This document shows positions 9,687-20,499 of a stretch of DNA of 64,000 bases, in pieces. The notes below the pieces were generated by a model that worked only from the letters and a program-made list of their open reading frames with translations, ran no database searches and was not told the origin of the DNA. A program made the position numbers and the translations under genes. Every line of letters starts with the position of its first letter. Within the stretch, counting starts at the first letter, position 1. Origin of the DNA: Cherax quadricarinatus (lineage: Eukaryota; Arthropoda; Malacostraca; Decapoda; Parastacidae); assembly GCF_038502225.1 (NCBI RefSeq), contig NC_091372.1:3840203-3904202 (forward strand). Reading direction: 5' to 3'.

Positions 9687-12031
9687 CAGTGGACCCCCGG
9701 TTCGTGATGCCATCAGTATCCGATAAATCCGGTATTCAATACATTGTAACGCAAAAATTTTGCCTCGGTTCCCGTTAAAAAACCCAGTATACGCGATTCG
9801 TTCGAGATGTGTCCACGTGTGGCCTGAACTGCCCCATGTGTGCCAGTGTTTACAAGCCAGCCAGTGTGCTCGCATCTAAGGATACATTCGGTACATTCCA
9901 TATTATCACAGTGTTTTTGGTGCTTGTTTCTGTAAAATAAGTCACCATGGGCCCCAAGAAAGCTTCTAGTGCCAACCCTTCGAGAGAAAGGGTGCTAATG
10001 ACTATTGAAATGAAGAAAGAGATAATTGCAAAGTACGAAAGTGGAGTGTGTGTGTTGGAGCTGGCCAGGTTGTATACAAAACCCCAATCAACCATCTCTA
10101 CTATAGTGACCAGGAAAACGGCAATCAAGGAAGCTGTTCTTGCAAAAGGTGCAACTGTGATTACGAAACAGCGACCGCAAGTGTTAGAAGATGTTGAGAG
10201 ACTGTTATTGGTGTGGATAAATGAAAAACAGATAGCAGGAGATAGCATCTCAAGCGATCATTTGTGAAAAGGCTAGGAAGTTGCATGACGATTTGGTAAA
10301 GAAATTGCCTGCAACTAGTGGTGATGTGAGTGAATTTAAGGCCAGCAAAGGTTGGTTTGAAAGATTTAAGAATCGTAGTGGCATACATAGTGTGATTAGG
10401 CATGGTGAGGCTGCCAGTTCGGACCAAAAAGCAGCTGAAAAATATGTGAAGGAATTCAAGGATTACATAGACAGTGAAGACTTGAAACGTGAACAAGTGT
10501 TTAATTGTGACGAAACAGGCCTGTTTTGGAAGAAATTGTCAGGCAGGACCTACATTACTCAGGAGGAAAAGGCACTCCCAGGACATAAGCCTATGAAAGA
10601 CAGGTTTACTCTGTTGATGTGTGCTAATGCTAGTGGTGATTGCAAAGTGAAGCTTTATTGGTGTATCACTCAGAAACTCCCAGAGCATTCAGGCAAAAGA
10701 ATATCCTCAAGGCTAATTTGTGTGTGCTGTGGAGGGCAAACAGTAAGGCATGGGTCACTAGGGACTTTTTCTATGACTGGTTACACCATGCATTTGCCCC
10801 CAATGTGAAAAATTACCTAATTGAAAAGAAATTAGACCTTAAGTGCCTCCTGGTATTAGACAATGCCCCTGGTCATCCTACAGACTTGGCAGAGCGACTT
10901 TCTGGGGACATGAGCTTCATTAAGGTCAAGTTTTTGCCTCCTAATACCACTCCTCTCCTGCAACCCATGGACCAGCAGGTCATTTCCAACTTCAAGAAAC
11001 TGTACACAAAAGCTATGTTTGAAAGGTGCTTTGAAGTGACCTCAGACACTCTATTGACTCTAAAAGAGTTTTGGAAGGATCACTTTAATATCCTTAATTG
11101 TGTAAACCTTATAGGTAAGGCTTGGGAGGGAGTGACTAAGAGGACCATGAACTCTGCCTGGAAAAAACTGTGGCCAGAATGTGTAGACAAAAGGGATTTT
11201 GAAGGGTTTGAGGCTAACCCTGGGAAGCCTATGCCAGTTGAGGAATCCATTGTGGCATTGGGGAAGTCCTTGGGGTTGGAGGTTAGTGGGGAGGATGTGG
11301 AAGAGTTGGTGGAGGAGGACAATGACGAACTAACCACTGATGAGCTGCTAGATCATCTTCAACAGCAAGAGGCCAGACCTGAGGAAACTGCTTTGGAGGA
11401 GGGGATAGAGAAATTGAAGAAGTTGCCTACTTCAAAGATTAAGGAAATGTGTGCAAAGTGGCTTGAAGTACAAACCTTTTTTGATGAAAATCACCCTGAC
11501 ACAGCTACTGCAAGCCATGTTGGCAACCTGTACAATGACAGTGTTGTGAACCACTTTAGGAAAGTCATAAAGGAACGAGAGGTACAGGCCTCTATGGACA
11601 GATATGTTGTGCGACAGAAGTCCAGTGACTCTCAAGCTGGTCCTAGTGGCATTAAAAGAAGAAGGGAAGTAACCCCGGAAAAGGACTTGCTACCTCAAGT
11701 CCTAATGGAAGGGGATTCCCCTTCTAAACAATAAGTTCGACACTCTCCCTCCTCCCATCCCATCAATCATCACCTGATCTTCATTAAAGGTAAGTGTCAT
11801 GTATTCTATTGTTAGTAGAGTACTACAAACTGTGCATGTCTTCTTCAGTTTGTGTGCATTAAACTTAATATTTCATGTGGTAAAATGTTTTTTTTCATAC
11901 TTTTGGGTGTCTTGCACTGATTAATTTTATTTCCATTATTTCTTATGGGGAAAATTGATTCGCTTTTTGATCATTTTGGTTTACGATGAGCTCTCAGGAA
12001 CGGATTAATATCACAAACCGGGGGTCCACTG
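9687..12031 (+). mobile_element. Tigger-A transposon, near full length
   Basis: 2345 bp with CAGTGGACCCCCGG / CCGGGGGTCCACTG ends and TA duplications at 9685-9686 and 12032-12033. It carries the pseudogene at 9947-11734. This is the most complete reference copy in the window for the deletion derivatives at 3963, 27328 and 49166, and for the 203-bp MITEs. Confidence 0.92.
9947..11734 (+). pseudogene. Tigger (pogo/CENP-B type) transposase, two frameshifts
   Basis: Transposase read in three frame segments. 9947-10267 holds the N-terminal helix-turn-helix (start MGPKKASSANPSRER, KKEIIAKYESG). 10281-10808 holds the second CENP-B-type DNA-binding part (WFERFKNRSGI) and the first catalytic Asp in FNCDETGLFWKK. 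10640-11734 holds the second Asp in LVLDNAPGHP, the third in PLLQPMDQQVI, and an acidic C-terminus ending in LLPQVLMEGDSPSKQ. Comparison with the other copies indicates a 2-bp loss near 10250 and a 1-bp loss near 10655. The D,D,D triad is intact across frames, but no single product can be made. Such genes are often annotated as TIGD1- or CENPBD1-like. Confidence 0.9.
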
Positions 12032-13027
12032 TACTACGTGATGAGCTCAGCTCACTCAGATAAACTGTGACTGGTAAATTTGGGTCTAGATATGAGAGAA
12101 TGTATCTGTATGGTAAGTGTGCACCATATAAAATAAATCCTGCAACGTGCGGTATGTAATGAGAAAAAAACTGTGACAGTATGTTTGGTTTAAAACAGCG
12201 ACTTTGCGGTGTATTTTCGTAGGGTTTTCATGGTTGCATTCTTGGTTTCATGGTCTCATTTGATAGAATAGAAGATATATTATAGAAATAGATTCTTTTT
12301 ATTGGTTTTAGGACTGAAAATAGCATGGAATTGATCTCAAAGTAGCAGAAATGTACGATTTTTGCCGATTTTCAAGAGTAAACAGATCACATCATGCATG
12401 AAATACACTTCAACTGGTGGGTCTAATATGCATTCACAAATACCCTGATGTTATTTATACAATTATTACAATATTACATAACAGTAAATCTTCTGTTTTT
12501 TGGTGTGAATAAAAATATTTTGTGATTAAAAGATCAAAATGGAATTCATGTGTAAAGCCTAGAAACATAACTAATAAACAGAGGAAATGGTATTTTAGTG
12601 CCAGGAATGTCTGCATTGTTTATTCTAGACCCTATTTTGAAATTGGAATATTTTGAAATTTGTGTGAAATTGGCCAAATTACCAATTTCTGACCACTTAT
12701 TGGGTAGTTGAAACAGTTGATTGGGTGGTTCTTGTTCTCAGTCGATAAAATGGAAGGCATACTAGTAAAATAGCTAATAATTTTGTCAACTGGAACAATG
12801 TAACTGACCTAAAATAGGACTCAGTTGGCAAAATCGCTGATATGTAAATATTGCTGACACAGCAAAATTCGCGAAAGCGTAATTTCGTCAGTTTTCCATC
12901 AGATTCTGTACTTTTTATTTTATTACATTCAGAAATAGATTCTCCACTATTTTCCGCTATTTCTTGGAACATGTGGACACTTCAGATTGGGGGTCTGGAC
13001 CCCTTAAGGGGTTAATACTGCATAGTG

Positions 13028-13145
13028 TTACCCCTTGATGTTGCTGAGGGGATCTTAGTCTAAGGAATTGTACTTGTTGCCCCTTCCTTGGATCGAACCC
13101 AGTTGTCTTCCATTCCCCAGGCACTAAATAATACTGATAATTTAT
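13028..13145 (+). mobile_element. SINE, CCTTGGATC family
   Basis: Blocks 'ccccttgatgttgctgaggg', 'atcttagtctaaggaattg', 'cttccttggatcgaaccc' and 'ccattccccaggcac', then an AT-rich tail. Confidence 0.65.
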
Positions 13146-13778
13146 TATTTGCAGCAGACTTGGTCTGCTGCATTGATGATGCTACCAGTCACCCCAAATC
13201 AACACTCATGGAACCTTTAGCCCTGCCAGATTTTTTTGTCTGTTTTATTTGAAATCCATTACATAGGGTCTATTATACCAAAGTTTTACTGTAATAATGA
13301 TGAATAGATTTGAAAACATTAGTGTAATCTCTTTTGTTTCATTTCTTTGTGTGTACTCTGTCATAACTTAGTTCTGTTATTGTAAATAAATTTAAAGTTT
13401 GCAACTATTCAGTCTTTCTAGCAAATACAGAATGCAGTATTTTTTTTTGGCTGTTTAGGCTTATGGGCCAGGGTAGTAATAACCTGATTGATCACACTTC
13501 TGTCTGCAGTATAAAATTCTCTAAATTGGTTATATGTTCATTTCGTTTTAGTTTTAATTGTAATAATAATAATACTAATAATCATTTTGTTTTGCTCTGT
13601 TCCCCAGTTCTCTCTCTCTCTTTCTCTCTCCCTTTCTCTTGTTCTTTGCTTTTACCATAACCATTTTCTCCATTACTTCATTTTTTCTTTATATGTCTTT
13701 CCTTTCTTCCCATCTCACTGAGAGTAAAGTTTAAATAGTCTGACATAAAATTTCATCTAATGTACAAGTAATCTTCAG
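13146..13778 (+). other. ATPAF2 intron, no gene seen
   Basis: AT-rich sequence with a pyrimidine stretch (about 13606-13665) upstream of the acceptor at 13777-13778. No repeat or exon recognised. Confidence 0.5.
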
Positions 13779-13959
13779 GGTATGGAAGATTTCACTGCGA
13801 TGCAAGCTAAGGAGTGGGATCCAGTTCTTGATTGGTTCAATAGAAGGTTTGAGACGGACCTGAAGCCTTGTGATGGAATCTTAGTGGTTGATATTCCTGA
13901 ATCAACTCGTGAGACCATCAGACGTTACCTTCTTTCTTACGATATATGGGCAGTTAATG
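13779..13959 (+). CDS. ATPAF2: ATPAF2 exon
   Basis: 60 codons plus one base between AG and GTAAGT. Encodes GMEDFTAMQAKEWDPVL..., with the family's EWDP(V/I)(L/I)xW motif, and ends YLLSYDIWAVN, matching the S(Y)(N/D)xWA motif of ATP12. The extra base pairs with the two-base start of the exon at 24101. Confidence 0.95.
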
Positions 13960-14035
13960 GTAAGTATATCCTTTTCAGTACCAGCTAAATAGTACAGTAT
14001 GTAATAGAGAGAGCATTCTTATTTTCCATTAAAAG

Positions 14036-14084
14036 TATGGTGACATCATGCATCCCTTAGACAGGGATGCATGATGTCACCATA
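14036..14084. repeat. perfect 21-bp inverted repeat, 7-nt loop
   Basis: The arms at 14036-14056 and 14064-14084 are exact reverse complements around the loop ttagaca. The right arm is part of an RTE RT fragment; the left arm is an inverted copy of it. Confidence 0.93.
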
Positions 14085-14160
14085 GTTGTTTAACACATTT
14101 ATAGATGGGGTTGTAAAAGAAGTGAATGCTTGGGGGTTGGGGAGAAGTATGGGATTAAAT
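14057..14160 (+). mobile_element. RTE LINE fragment from the RT region
   Basis: Aligns with 16350-16440 of the intact LINE (the codons for RQGCVMSPWLFNIFIDG): 'ccttagacagggatgcatg', 'gttgtttaacacatttatag', 'atggggttgtaaaagaagtg'. Separate from and older than the LINE that starts at 14177. Confidence 0.8.
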
Positions 14161-14176
14161 TTTAATGTATATGATA

Positions 14177-17100
14177 AGCTCTTGTTCTTTTTATTTCTTC
14201 TATTGTCCATGGGGAAGTGGAAAAGAATCTTTCCTCCGTAAGCCATGCGTGTCGTATGAGGCGACTAAAATGCCGGGAGCAATGGGCTAGTAACCCCTTC
14301 TCCTGTATACATTTACTAAAAAAGAGAAGAAGAAAAACTTTATAAAACTGGGTTGCTTAAATGTGCGTGGATGTAGTGCGGATGACAAGAAACAGATGAT
14401 TGCTGATGTTATGAATGAAAAGAAGTTGGATGTCCTGGCCCTAAGCGAAACAAAGCTGAAGGGGGTAGGAGAGTTTCAGTGGGGGGAAATAAATGGGATT
14501 AAATCTGGAGTATCTGAGAGAGTTAGAGCAAAGGAAGGGGTAGCAGTAATGTTAAATGATCAGTTATGGAAGGAGAAAAGAGAATATGAATGTGTAAATT
14601 CAAGAATTATGTGGATTAAAGTAAAGGTTGGATGCGAGAAGTGGGTCATAATAAGCGTGTATGCACCTGGAGAAGAGAGAAATGCAGAGGAGAGAGAGAG
14701 ATTTTGGGAGATGTTAAGTGAATGTATAGGAGCCTTTGAACCAAATGAGAGAGTAATTGTGGTAGGGGACCTGAATGCTAAAGTAGGAGAAACCTTTAGA
14801 GAGGGTGTGGTAGGTAAGTTTGGGGTGCCAGGTGTAAATGATAATGGGAGCCCTTTGATTGAACTTTGTATAGAAAGGGGTTTAGTTATAGGTAATACAT
14901 ATTTTAAGAAAAAGAGGATAAATAAGTATACACGATATGATGTAGGGCGAAATGACAGTAGTTTGTTGGATTATGTATTGGTAGATAAAAGACTGTTGAG
15001 TAGACTTCAGGATGTACATGTTTATAGAGGGGCCACAGATATATCAGATCACTTTCTAGTTGTAGCTACACTGAGAGTAAAAGGTAGATGGGATACAAGG
15101 AGAATAGAAGCATCAGGGAAGAGAGAGGTGAAGGTTTATAAACTAAAAGAGGAGGCAGTTAGGGTAAGATATAAACAGCTATTGGAGGATAGATGGGCTA
15201 ATGAGAGCATAGGCAATGGGGTCGAAGAGGTATGGGCTAGGTTTAAAAATGTAGTGTTAGAGTGTTCAGCAGAAGTTTGTGGTTACAGGAAAGTGGGTGC
15301 AGGAGGGAAGAGGAGCGATTGGTGGAATGATGATGTAAAGAGAGTAGTAAGGGAGAAAAAGTTAGCATATGAGAAGTTTTTACAAAGTAGAAGTGATGCA
15401 AGGAGGGAAGAGTATATGGAGAAAAAGAGAGAAGTTAAGAGAGTGGTGAAGCAATGTAAAAAGAGAGCAAATGAGAGAGTGGGTGAGATGTTATCAACAA
15501 ATTTTGTTGAAAATAATAAAAAGTTTTGGAGTGAGATTAACAAGTTAAGAAAGCCTAGAGAACAAATGGATTTGTCAGTTAAAAATAGGAGAGGAGAGTT
15601 ATTAAATGGAGAGTTAGAGGTATTGGGAAGATGGAGGGAATATTTTGAGGAATTGTTAAATGTTGATGAAAATAGGGAAGCTGTGATTTCGTGTATAGGG
15701 CAAGGAGGAATAACATCTTGTAGGAGTGAGGAAGAGCCAGTTGTGAGTGTGGGGGAAGTTCGTGAGGCAGTAGGTAAAATGAAAGGGGGTAAGGCAGCCG
15801 GGATTGATGGGATAAAGATAGAAATGTTAAAAGCAGGTGGGGATATAGTTTTGGAGTGGTTGGTGCAATTATTTAATAAATGTATGGAAGAGGGTAAGGT
15901 ACCTAGGGATTGGCAGAGAGCATGCATAGTTCCTTTGTATAAAGGCAAAGGGGATAAAAGAGAGTGCAAAAATTATAGGGGGATAAGTCTGTTGAGTGTA
16001 CCTGGTAAGGTGTATGGTAGAGTTATAATTGAAAGAATTAAGAGTAAGACGGAGAATAGGATAGCAGATGAACAAGGAGGCTTTAGGAAAGGTAGGGGGT
16101 GTGTGGACCAGGTGTTTACAGTGAAACATATAAGTGAACAGTATTTAGATAAGGCTAAAGAGGTCTTTGTGGCATTTATGGATTTGGAAAAGGCGTATGA
16201 CAGGGTGGATAGGGGGGCAATGTGGCAGATGTTGCAAGTGTATGGTGTAGGAGGTAGGTTACTGAAAGCAGTGAAGAGTTTTTACGAGGATAGTGAGGCT
16301 CAAGTTAGAGTATGTAGGAAAGAGGGAAATTTTTTCCCAGTAAAGGTAGGCCTTAGACAAGGATGTGTGATGTCACCGTGGTTGTTTAATATATTTATAG
16401 ATGGGGTTGTAAGAGAAGTAAATGCGAGGGTCTTGGCAAGAGGCGTGGAGTTAAAAGATAAAGAATCACACACAAAATGGGAGTTGTCACAGCTGCTCTT
16501 TGCTGATGACACTGTGCTCTTGGGAGATTCTGAAGAGAAGTTGCAGAGATTGGTGGATGAATTTGGTAGGGTGTGCAAAAGAAGAAAATTAAAGGTGAAT
16601 ACAGGAAAGAGTAAGGTTATGAGGATAACAAAAAGATTAGGTGATGAAAGATTGAATATCAGATTGGAGGGAGAGAGTATGGAGGAGGTGAACGTATTCA
16701 GATATTTGGGAGTGGACGTGTCAGCGGATGGGTCTATGAAAGATGAGGTGAATCATAGAATTGATGAGGGAAAAAGAGTGAGTGGTGCACTTAGGAGTCT
16801 GTGGAGACAAAGAACTTTGTCCTTGGAGGCAAAGAGGGGAATGTATGAGAGTATAGTTTTACCAACGCTCTTATATGGGTGTGAAGCGTGGGTGATGAAT
16901 GTTGCAGCGAGGAGAAGGCTGGAGGCAGTGGAGATGTCATGTCTGAGGGCAATGTGTGGTGTGAATATAATGCAGAGAATTCGTAGTTTGGAAGTTAGGA
17001 GGAGGTGCGGGATTACCAAAACTGTTGTCCCGAGGGCTGAGGAAGGGTTGTTGAGGTGGTTCGGACATGTAGAGAGAATGGAGCGAAACAGAATGACTTC

Positions 17101-17518
17101 AAGAGTGTATCAGTCTGTAGTGGAAGGAAGGCGGGGTAGGGGTCGGCCTAGGAAGGGTTGGAGGGAGGGGGTAAAGGGGCTTGGACTTCCAGCAGGCATG
17201 CGTGAGCGTGTTTGATAGGAGTGAATGGAGACAAATGGTTTTTAATACTTGACGTGCTGTTGGAGTGTGAGCAAAGTAACATTTATGAAGGGATTCAGGG
17301 AAACCGGCAGGCCGGACTTGAGTCCTGGAGATGGGAAGTACAGTGCCTGCACTCTGAAGGAGGGGTGTTAATGTTGCAGTTTAAAAACTGTAGTGTAAAG
17401 CACCCTTCTGGCAAGACAGTGATGGAGTGAATGATGGTGAAAGTTTTTCTTTTTCGGGCCACCCTGCCTTGGTGGGAATCGGCCAGTGTGATAATAAAAA
17501 AAAAAATAATAATAATAA
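14177..17518 (+). mobile_element. RTE-clade LINE, young, slightly 5'-truncated
   Basis: 3342 bp bounded by atatgata at 14169-14176 and 17519-17526, a target duplication. Compared with the full-length antisense copy at 32375-35939 it lacks about 240 bp of 5' UTR. It contains the ORF at 14363-17215 and a 3' UTR ending 'tggtgggaatcggccagtgt' plus GATAATAAAA-rich tail. Very similar to the 32375 and 30291 copies, so activity is recent. Confidence 0.9.
14363..17215 (+). CDS. RTE-clade LINE ORF: APE endonuclease + reverse transcriptase
   Basis: 950 codons open from GTG at 14363. The frame is open upstream to about 14292 with no ATG, so the true start is unclear (the endonuclease begins near KLGCLNVRGCSADD). 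An apurinic-type endonuclease occupies residues 1-235, with the catalytic Glu in ALSETKL, GDLNAKVG at about 135 and SDH at 228-230. The RT spans roughly 480-780, with KNYRGISLL, EQGGFRKGRG, LEKAYDRV, RQGCVMSPWLFN and the FADD box at 713-716. A C-terminal LRWFGHVERM / RRGRGRPRKGWREG motif is typical of RTE. It nicks the target DNA and copies its own RNA there. Relative to the copy at 30291, 17 bp are missing near 17172, which shifts the last ~25 codons. Otherwise intact. Confidence 0.9.
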   Translation: MRGCSADDKKQMIADVMNEKKLDVLALSETKLKGVGEFQWGEINGIKSGVSERVRAKEGVAVMLNDQLWKEKREYECVNSRIMWIKVKVGCEKWVIISVYAPGEERNAEERERFWEMLSECIGAFEPNERVIVVGDLNAKVGETFREGVVGKFGVPGVNDNGSPLIELCIERGLVIGNTYFKKKRINKYTRYDVGRNDSSLLDYVLVDKRLLSRLQDVHVYRGATDISDHFLVVATLRVKGRWDTRRIEASGKREVKVYKLKEEAVRVRYKQLLEDRWANESIGNGVEEVWARFKNVVLECSAEVCGYRKVGAGGKRSDWWNDDVKRVVREKKLAYEKFLQSRSDARREEYMEKKREVKRVVKQCKKRANERVGEMLSTNFVENNKKFWSEINKLRKPREQMDLSVKNRRGELLNGELEVLGRWREYFEELLNVDENREAVISCIGQGGITSCRSEEEPVVSVGEVREAVGKMKGGKAAGIDGIKIEMLKAGGDIVLEWLVQLFNKCMEEGKVPRDWQRACIVPLYKGKGDKRECKNYRGISLLSVPGKVYGRVIIERIKSKTENRIADEQGGFRKGRGCVDQVFTVKHISEQYLDKAKEVFVAFMDLEKAYDRVDRGAMWQMLQVYGVGGRLLKAVKSFYEDSEAQVRVCRKEGNFFPVKVGLRQGCVMSPWLFNIFIDGVVREVNARVLARGVELKDKESHTKWELSQLLFADDTVLLGDSEEKLQRLVDEFGRVCKRRKLKVNTGKSKVMRITKRLGDERLNIRLEGESMEEVNVFRYLGVDVSADGSMKDEVNHRIDEGKRVSGALRSLWRQRTLSLEAKRGMYESIVLPTLLYGCEAWVMNVAARRRLEAVEMSCLRAMCGVNIMQRIRSLEVRRRCGITKTVVPRAEEGLLRWFGHVERMERNRMTSRVYQSVVEGRRGRGRPRKGWREGVKGLGLPAGMRERV

Positions 17519-17596
17519 ATATGATACAAAACTGGATCAGGAGGAGGTACAGTATATACTACAATCACTGAAAATTTTAAAAAAGTTATACTAGTA

Positions 17597-19814
17597 CCAT
17601 CCGACTTCCGAGCTTGGTTCCAACCAGCTGGTTGTAAGTCAAAATGGACGCAAGTCGAACCTTAGAAAATTGCCGACATACTGGGTAGGGTATAATGTCA
17701 AACCTTTACTATATAAACTACCTACATAGTATCGTATGTTACTTTTTACTAAATATTTTGCTACTGTATGTCAACATCACAGTTATTGTTATGATTTTAT
17801 TTTATTGTTTTATTTTTGTATTTCATTTTTTACTTTACTTTTTATGCTTTTAGTACTGTATTTTATACTGTAAGGTTTAGGAGAAACACTATGTACATCA
17901 CAAACACTTGTTTATTTCCCAGAACATTTGCATACAAAACGTGTTCGAATTCACTTCAAATGAAAGAAACTGAAAACATTTGTATGCATGAACAGAAAAG
18001 TACAAAATAACTTAAGCTAAGCTGTAAACAGTGTAAATAAAAATTACATAAATTCAAAAAATAGATAAAAAGGAAACTCAAGGAAATTTTAATGAAATAT
18101 AAATGAAATACAAATAAGGATAGGGACACATTTACAGCCCGCTAGTGCTTGGTTGGGGATTGTCTACACTTTCTTCCTCTGAAAGGGTAGGGGTGGGAGG
18201 AGGCGGGGGAACACTCTTGATAAACATACTGAGATTTGTTTGAATTTTCCTTTTTTTCTTTGTAAATGTGTCTGTATTTGGACGCATTGAATCCTGTACC
18301 ATTCTTTCAGTCTTGACAAACCATTCAATGTTAGGGTCCGTATTCTCCAATTTTCATAACACTTGGTTTATCAACGAAAAACGCTGTGATAATTCCTTCA
18401 CCGAGAACTTACTTTCTGGCTCCTCCTCTTTTTTTTTCTTCTCTGTCTTTGTTGTTCTGCTTTTCTTTCTTCTTCTGTTATCAGTTCTTAATTCGTTAAC
18501 TCTTGAACTTCTTCTGTCAAAAGTTCTTCAATATCATCAGCATCACATTCAAGTTCGAGTTCGTTAGCCAATTTTAAAATCTCACCTCTCGAAGTCATGA
18601 AAATCTTGAATGAAGTGCTCATTCCACTGCTTCCAGATGCCGTTTATACACTTAGCTGTAACCACCTCCTATGTTTTTGATCCACTGATAAATGTTATAC
18701 TCCTTCCAGAAGTATCTTAGAGTTACTTCTGGGTCTGAATCAATGGCCTCGATAGCTTGATCATAAGATATGCACAGATAGTGTGCTTTATAATTGAAAT
18801 AACCCCCTGATCCATGGGTTGTATGAGTGAGGTGGTGTTGGGGGGCATAAACATCACTCGTACATTAGGGTCTAGATTGTCCAAGTGAGGAGGGTGGGCA
18901 GGCGCATTGTCTAAAATTAAAAGAATTTTGAAAGGGACTCCTTTTTCCTGGCAATACTTGGGTGTAGCTGGGATGAAACAGTTTGAGAGCACAGGGGTTC
19001 TCGGCCATGTAAATTAAGAAGGGTTTTATTTCGAAACCAGCAATATTCCCCCCAAGCAGCAATGAAACCCTTTGCTTCATAACCTTATGCCCTGGCACAC
19101 TCTTCACTTCCTTAGATATATACGTTCCTTTAGGCATTTTTTTCCAGTACAGGCCAGTTTCATCAACATTAAATATTTGTTCTGGCAAATACCCTTCTTC
19201 TTTTATTAAATTATCTAACTCACCAGCAAAGTTTCTTGCACCTTCTTCATCACAACTAGCTGCCTCATCTTTCACTATCACGTAATGAATTTGGCATCAC
19301 TGAGGAAATCTAAAACACCCATCACTTGCAATAAATTATTGATTATGCTCCTCCTCACTAGCACGTTGTTTCAACCTGTAAAACAAACTTTTTGCTTTTC
19401 CTTTGTCAACACAGTGGAATGGGAGAGCTGAAGATCACGAGAAATGCTGTTGACGTTTTTTTCATCCTCATACTGTTTAATTACTTTCATCTTCTGGTCG
19501 AGAGTAAGAGTCTGTCTTGTCTTCTTGCTACAAGCTCCAGTGCAAGATTTAGACTTCCTCTAAGGGGCCATGGTGAAATTTCCTGTCCAGGTACATATAT
19601 ACAGTACAGTACAGTTAATACAGTATGTTGCTGCTGATAGGGCAGGGAAAGTGATGCTGCCTGAGTGGTGTGAGAGCTCTCCAGAGATAGTGTGTTGCTG
19701 CAAGTAGCAGTCAACTGTCTTGCAGCGGTATGCATTGGCCCACCCAGCCCTGCTGCCAGATGTATGGTGGTAAGTGCGAGTGGCCGTATGTTGAGCAGGT
19801 TGTAAGCTGGATGA
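17597..19814 (-). mobile_element. second Tigger lineage (Tigger-B), degenerate
   Basis: Inverted ends CCATCCGACTTCCGAGC (left) and, reversed on the right, TCATCCAGCTTACAACC, with TA on each side (17595-17596, 19815-19816). Contains the antisense transposase pseudogene at 18132-19572. The MITE at 20173-20457 has the same ends and shares internal sequence with 17650-17960. Confidence 0.78.
18132..19572 (-). pseudogene. Tigger/jerky-type transposase relic
   Basis: Minus-strand transposase broken into frames. Near 19570 an ATGGCCCCT is followed at once by TAG, then a psq-type helix-turn-helix region (TLTLDQKMKVIKQYEDE...). 19281-18865 carries EQIFNVDETGLYWKKMPKG with the first catalytic Asp. 18992-18723 carries LLILDNAPAHPP and NTTSLIQPMDQGVI with the second and third. 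18350-18132 is a C-terminal tail (PSTSGL end). The residues differ clearly from those of the Tigger-A copies, so this is a distinct lineage. Not functional. Confidence 0.82.
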
Positions 19815-20172
19815 TACTAGTACTAAAAATTAACCCTTTCACTGCCGAGACCCCTGATCCTTAACTCACTCTGTGTCGAAAAATATTCGGAAAAAAAAAT
19901 CTTTTTTCTTACCAAAATCTTAAGAATATTTTTCTGAGTGTTATAAGACAAAATTTTTTTTTTTTTTTTTTGCGATCAATACTTACCAAGATATAGAGGC
20001 GTGAAGTTCACAGAAAGTAAATCCCTTATGGCAACATAAGTGACTACCGCTTACTCAGTAATGTTATTTTTACTTTCATTCTACTTTTTTCTTTTATTTT
20101 TTAATATTTTATTTTTTCAAGTAACCTTTGTGGCCTGTGAGACCAATATAGTCCATTATGTATATACACCTA

Positions 20173-20457
20173 CCATCCGACCTACGACCTGCTTGACATA
20201 CAACCATTTGACTTACAACTGTGTTTTGTAGTCCAAATTTCTGGGAAATAAACAACTGTTTGTGTTGTACACAGTGTTTATGCTAAACCTTACAGTATAA
20301 AATACAGTACTAACAGCATAAAAAGTAAAGTAAAAAATGAAATACCAAAATAAAACAATAAAATAAAGTCATTACAAAAATGTGATGTTGATATTCAGTA
20401 GTAAGGTTCGACTTACGACCGGTTGGTCGGAACCGAACTCGGTCGTAAGTCGGAGGA
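20173..20457. mobile_element. MITE derived from Tigger-B
   Basis: Ends CCATCCGACCTACGACC and GGTCGTAAGTCGGAGGA with TA on both sides (20171-20172, 20458-20459). The internal AT-rich part matches the reverse complement of the 17650-17960 region of Tigger-B, so this looks like a deletion derivative. Confidence 0.8.
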
Positions 20458-20499
20458 TACCTGTATATCTACTCTCTGTATGCAACACAATCGCACAAA

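Larger units (their letters stand above)
9621..13015 (-). mobile_element. piggyBac-like TTAA element, ~1.05 kb, split by Tigger
   Basis: Outer ends TTAACCCCTTGAGGG (9621) and CCCTTAAGGGGTTAA (to 13015) are inverted repeats beginning TTAACCC, the TTAA target and CCC terminus typical of piggyBac elements. 12034-13015 is, in reverse orientation, collinear with the copies at 39855-40922 and 49520-50600 (shared segments such as the 'tgtcagcgatattta' region). A complete Tigger element (9687-12031) is inserted near one end. No transposase ORF, hence non-autonomous. Confidence 0.8.

Noticed and set aside
15283..17019. Minus-strand ORFs of 86-228 codons inside the RTE LINE
   Set aside because: They are shadows of the plus-strand endonuclease/RT frame; the same shadows appear at the other LINE copies.
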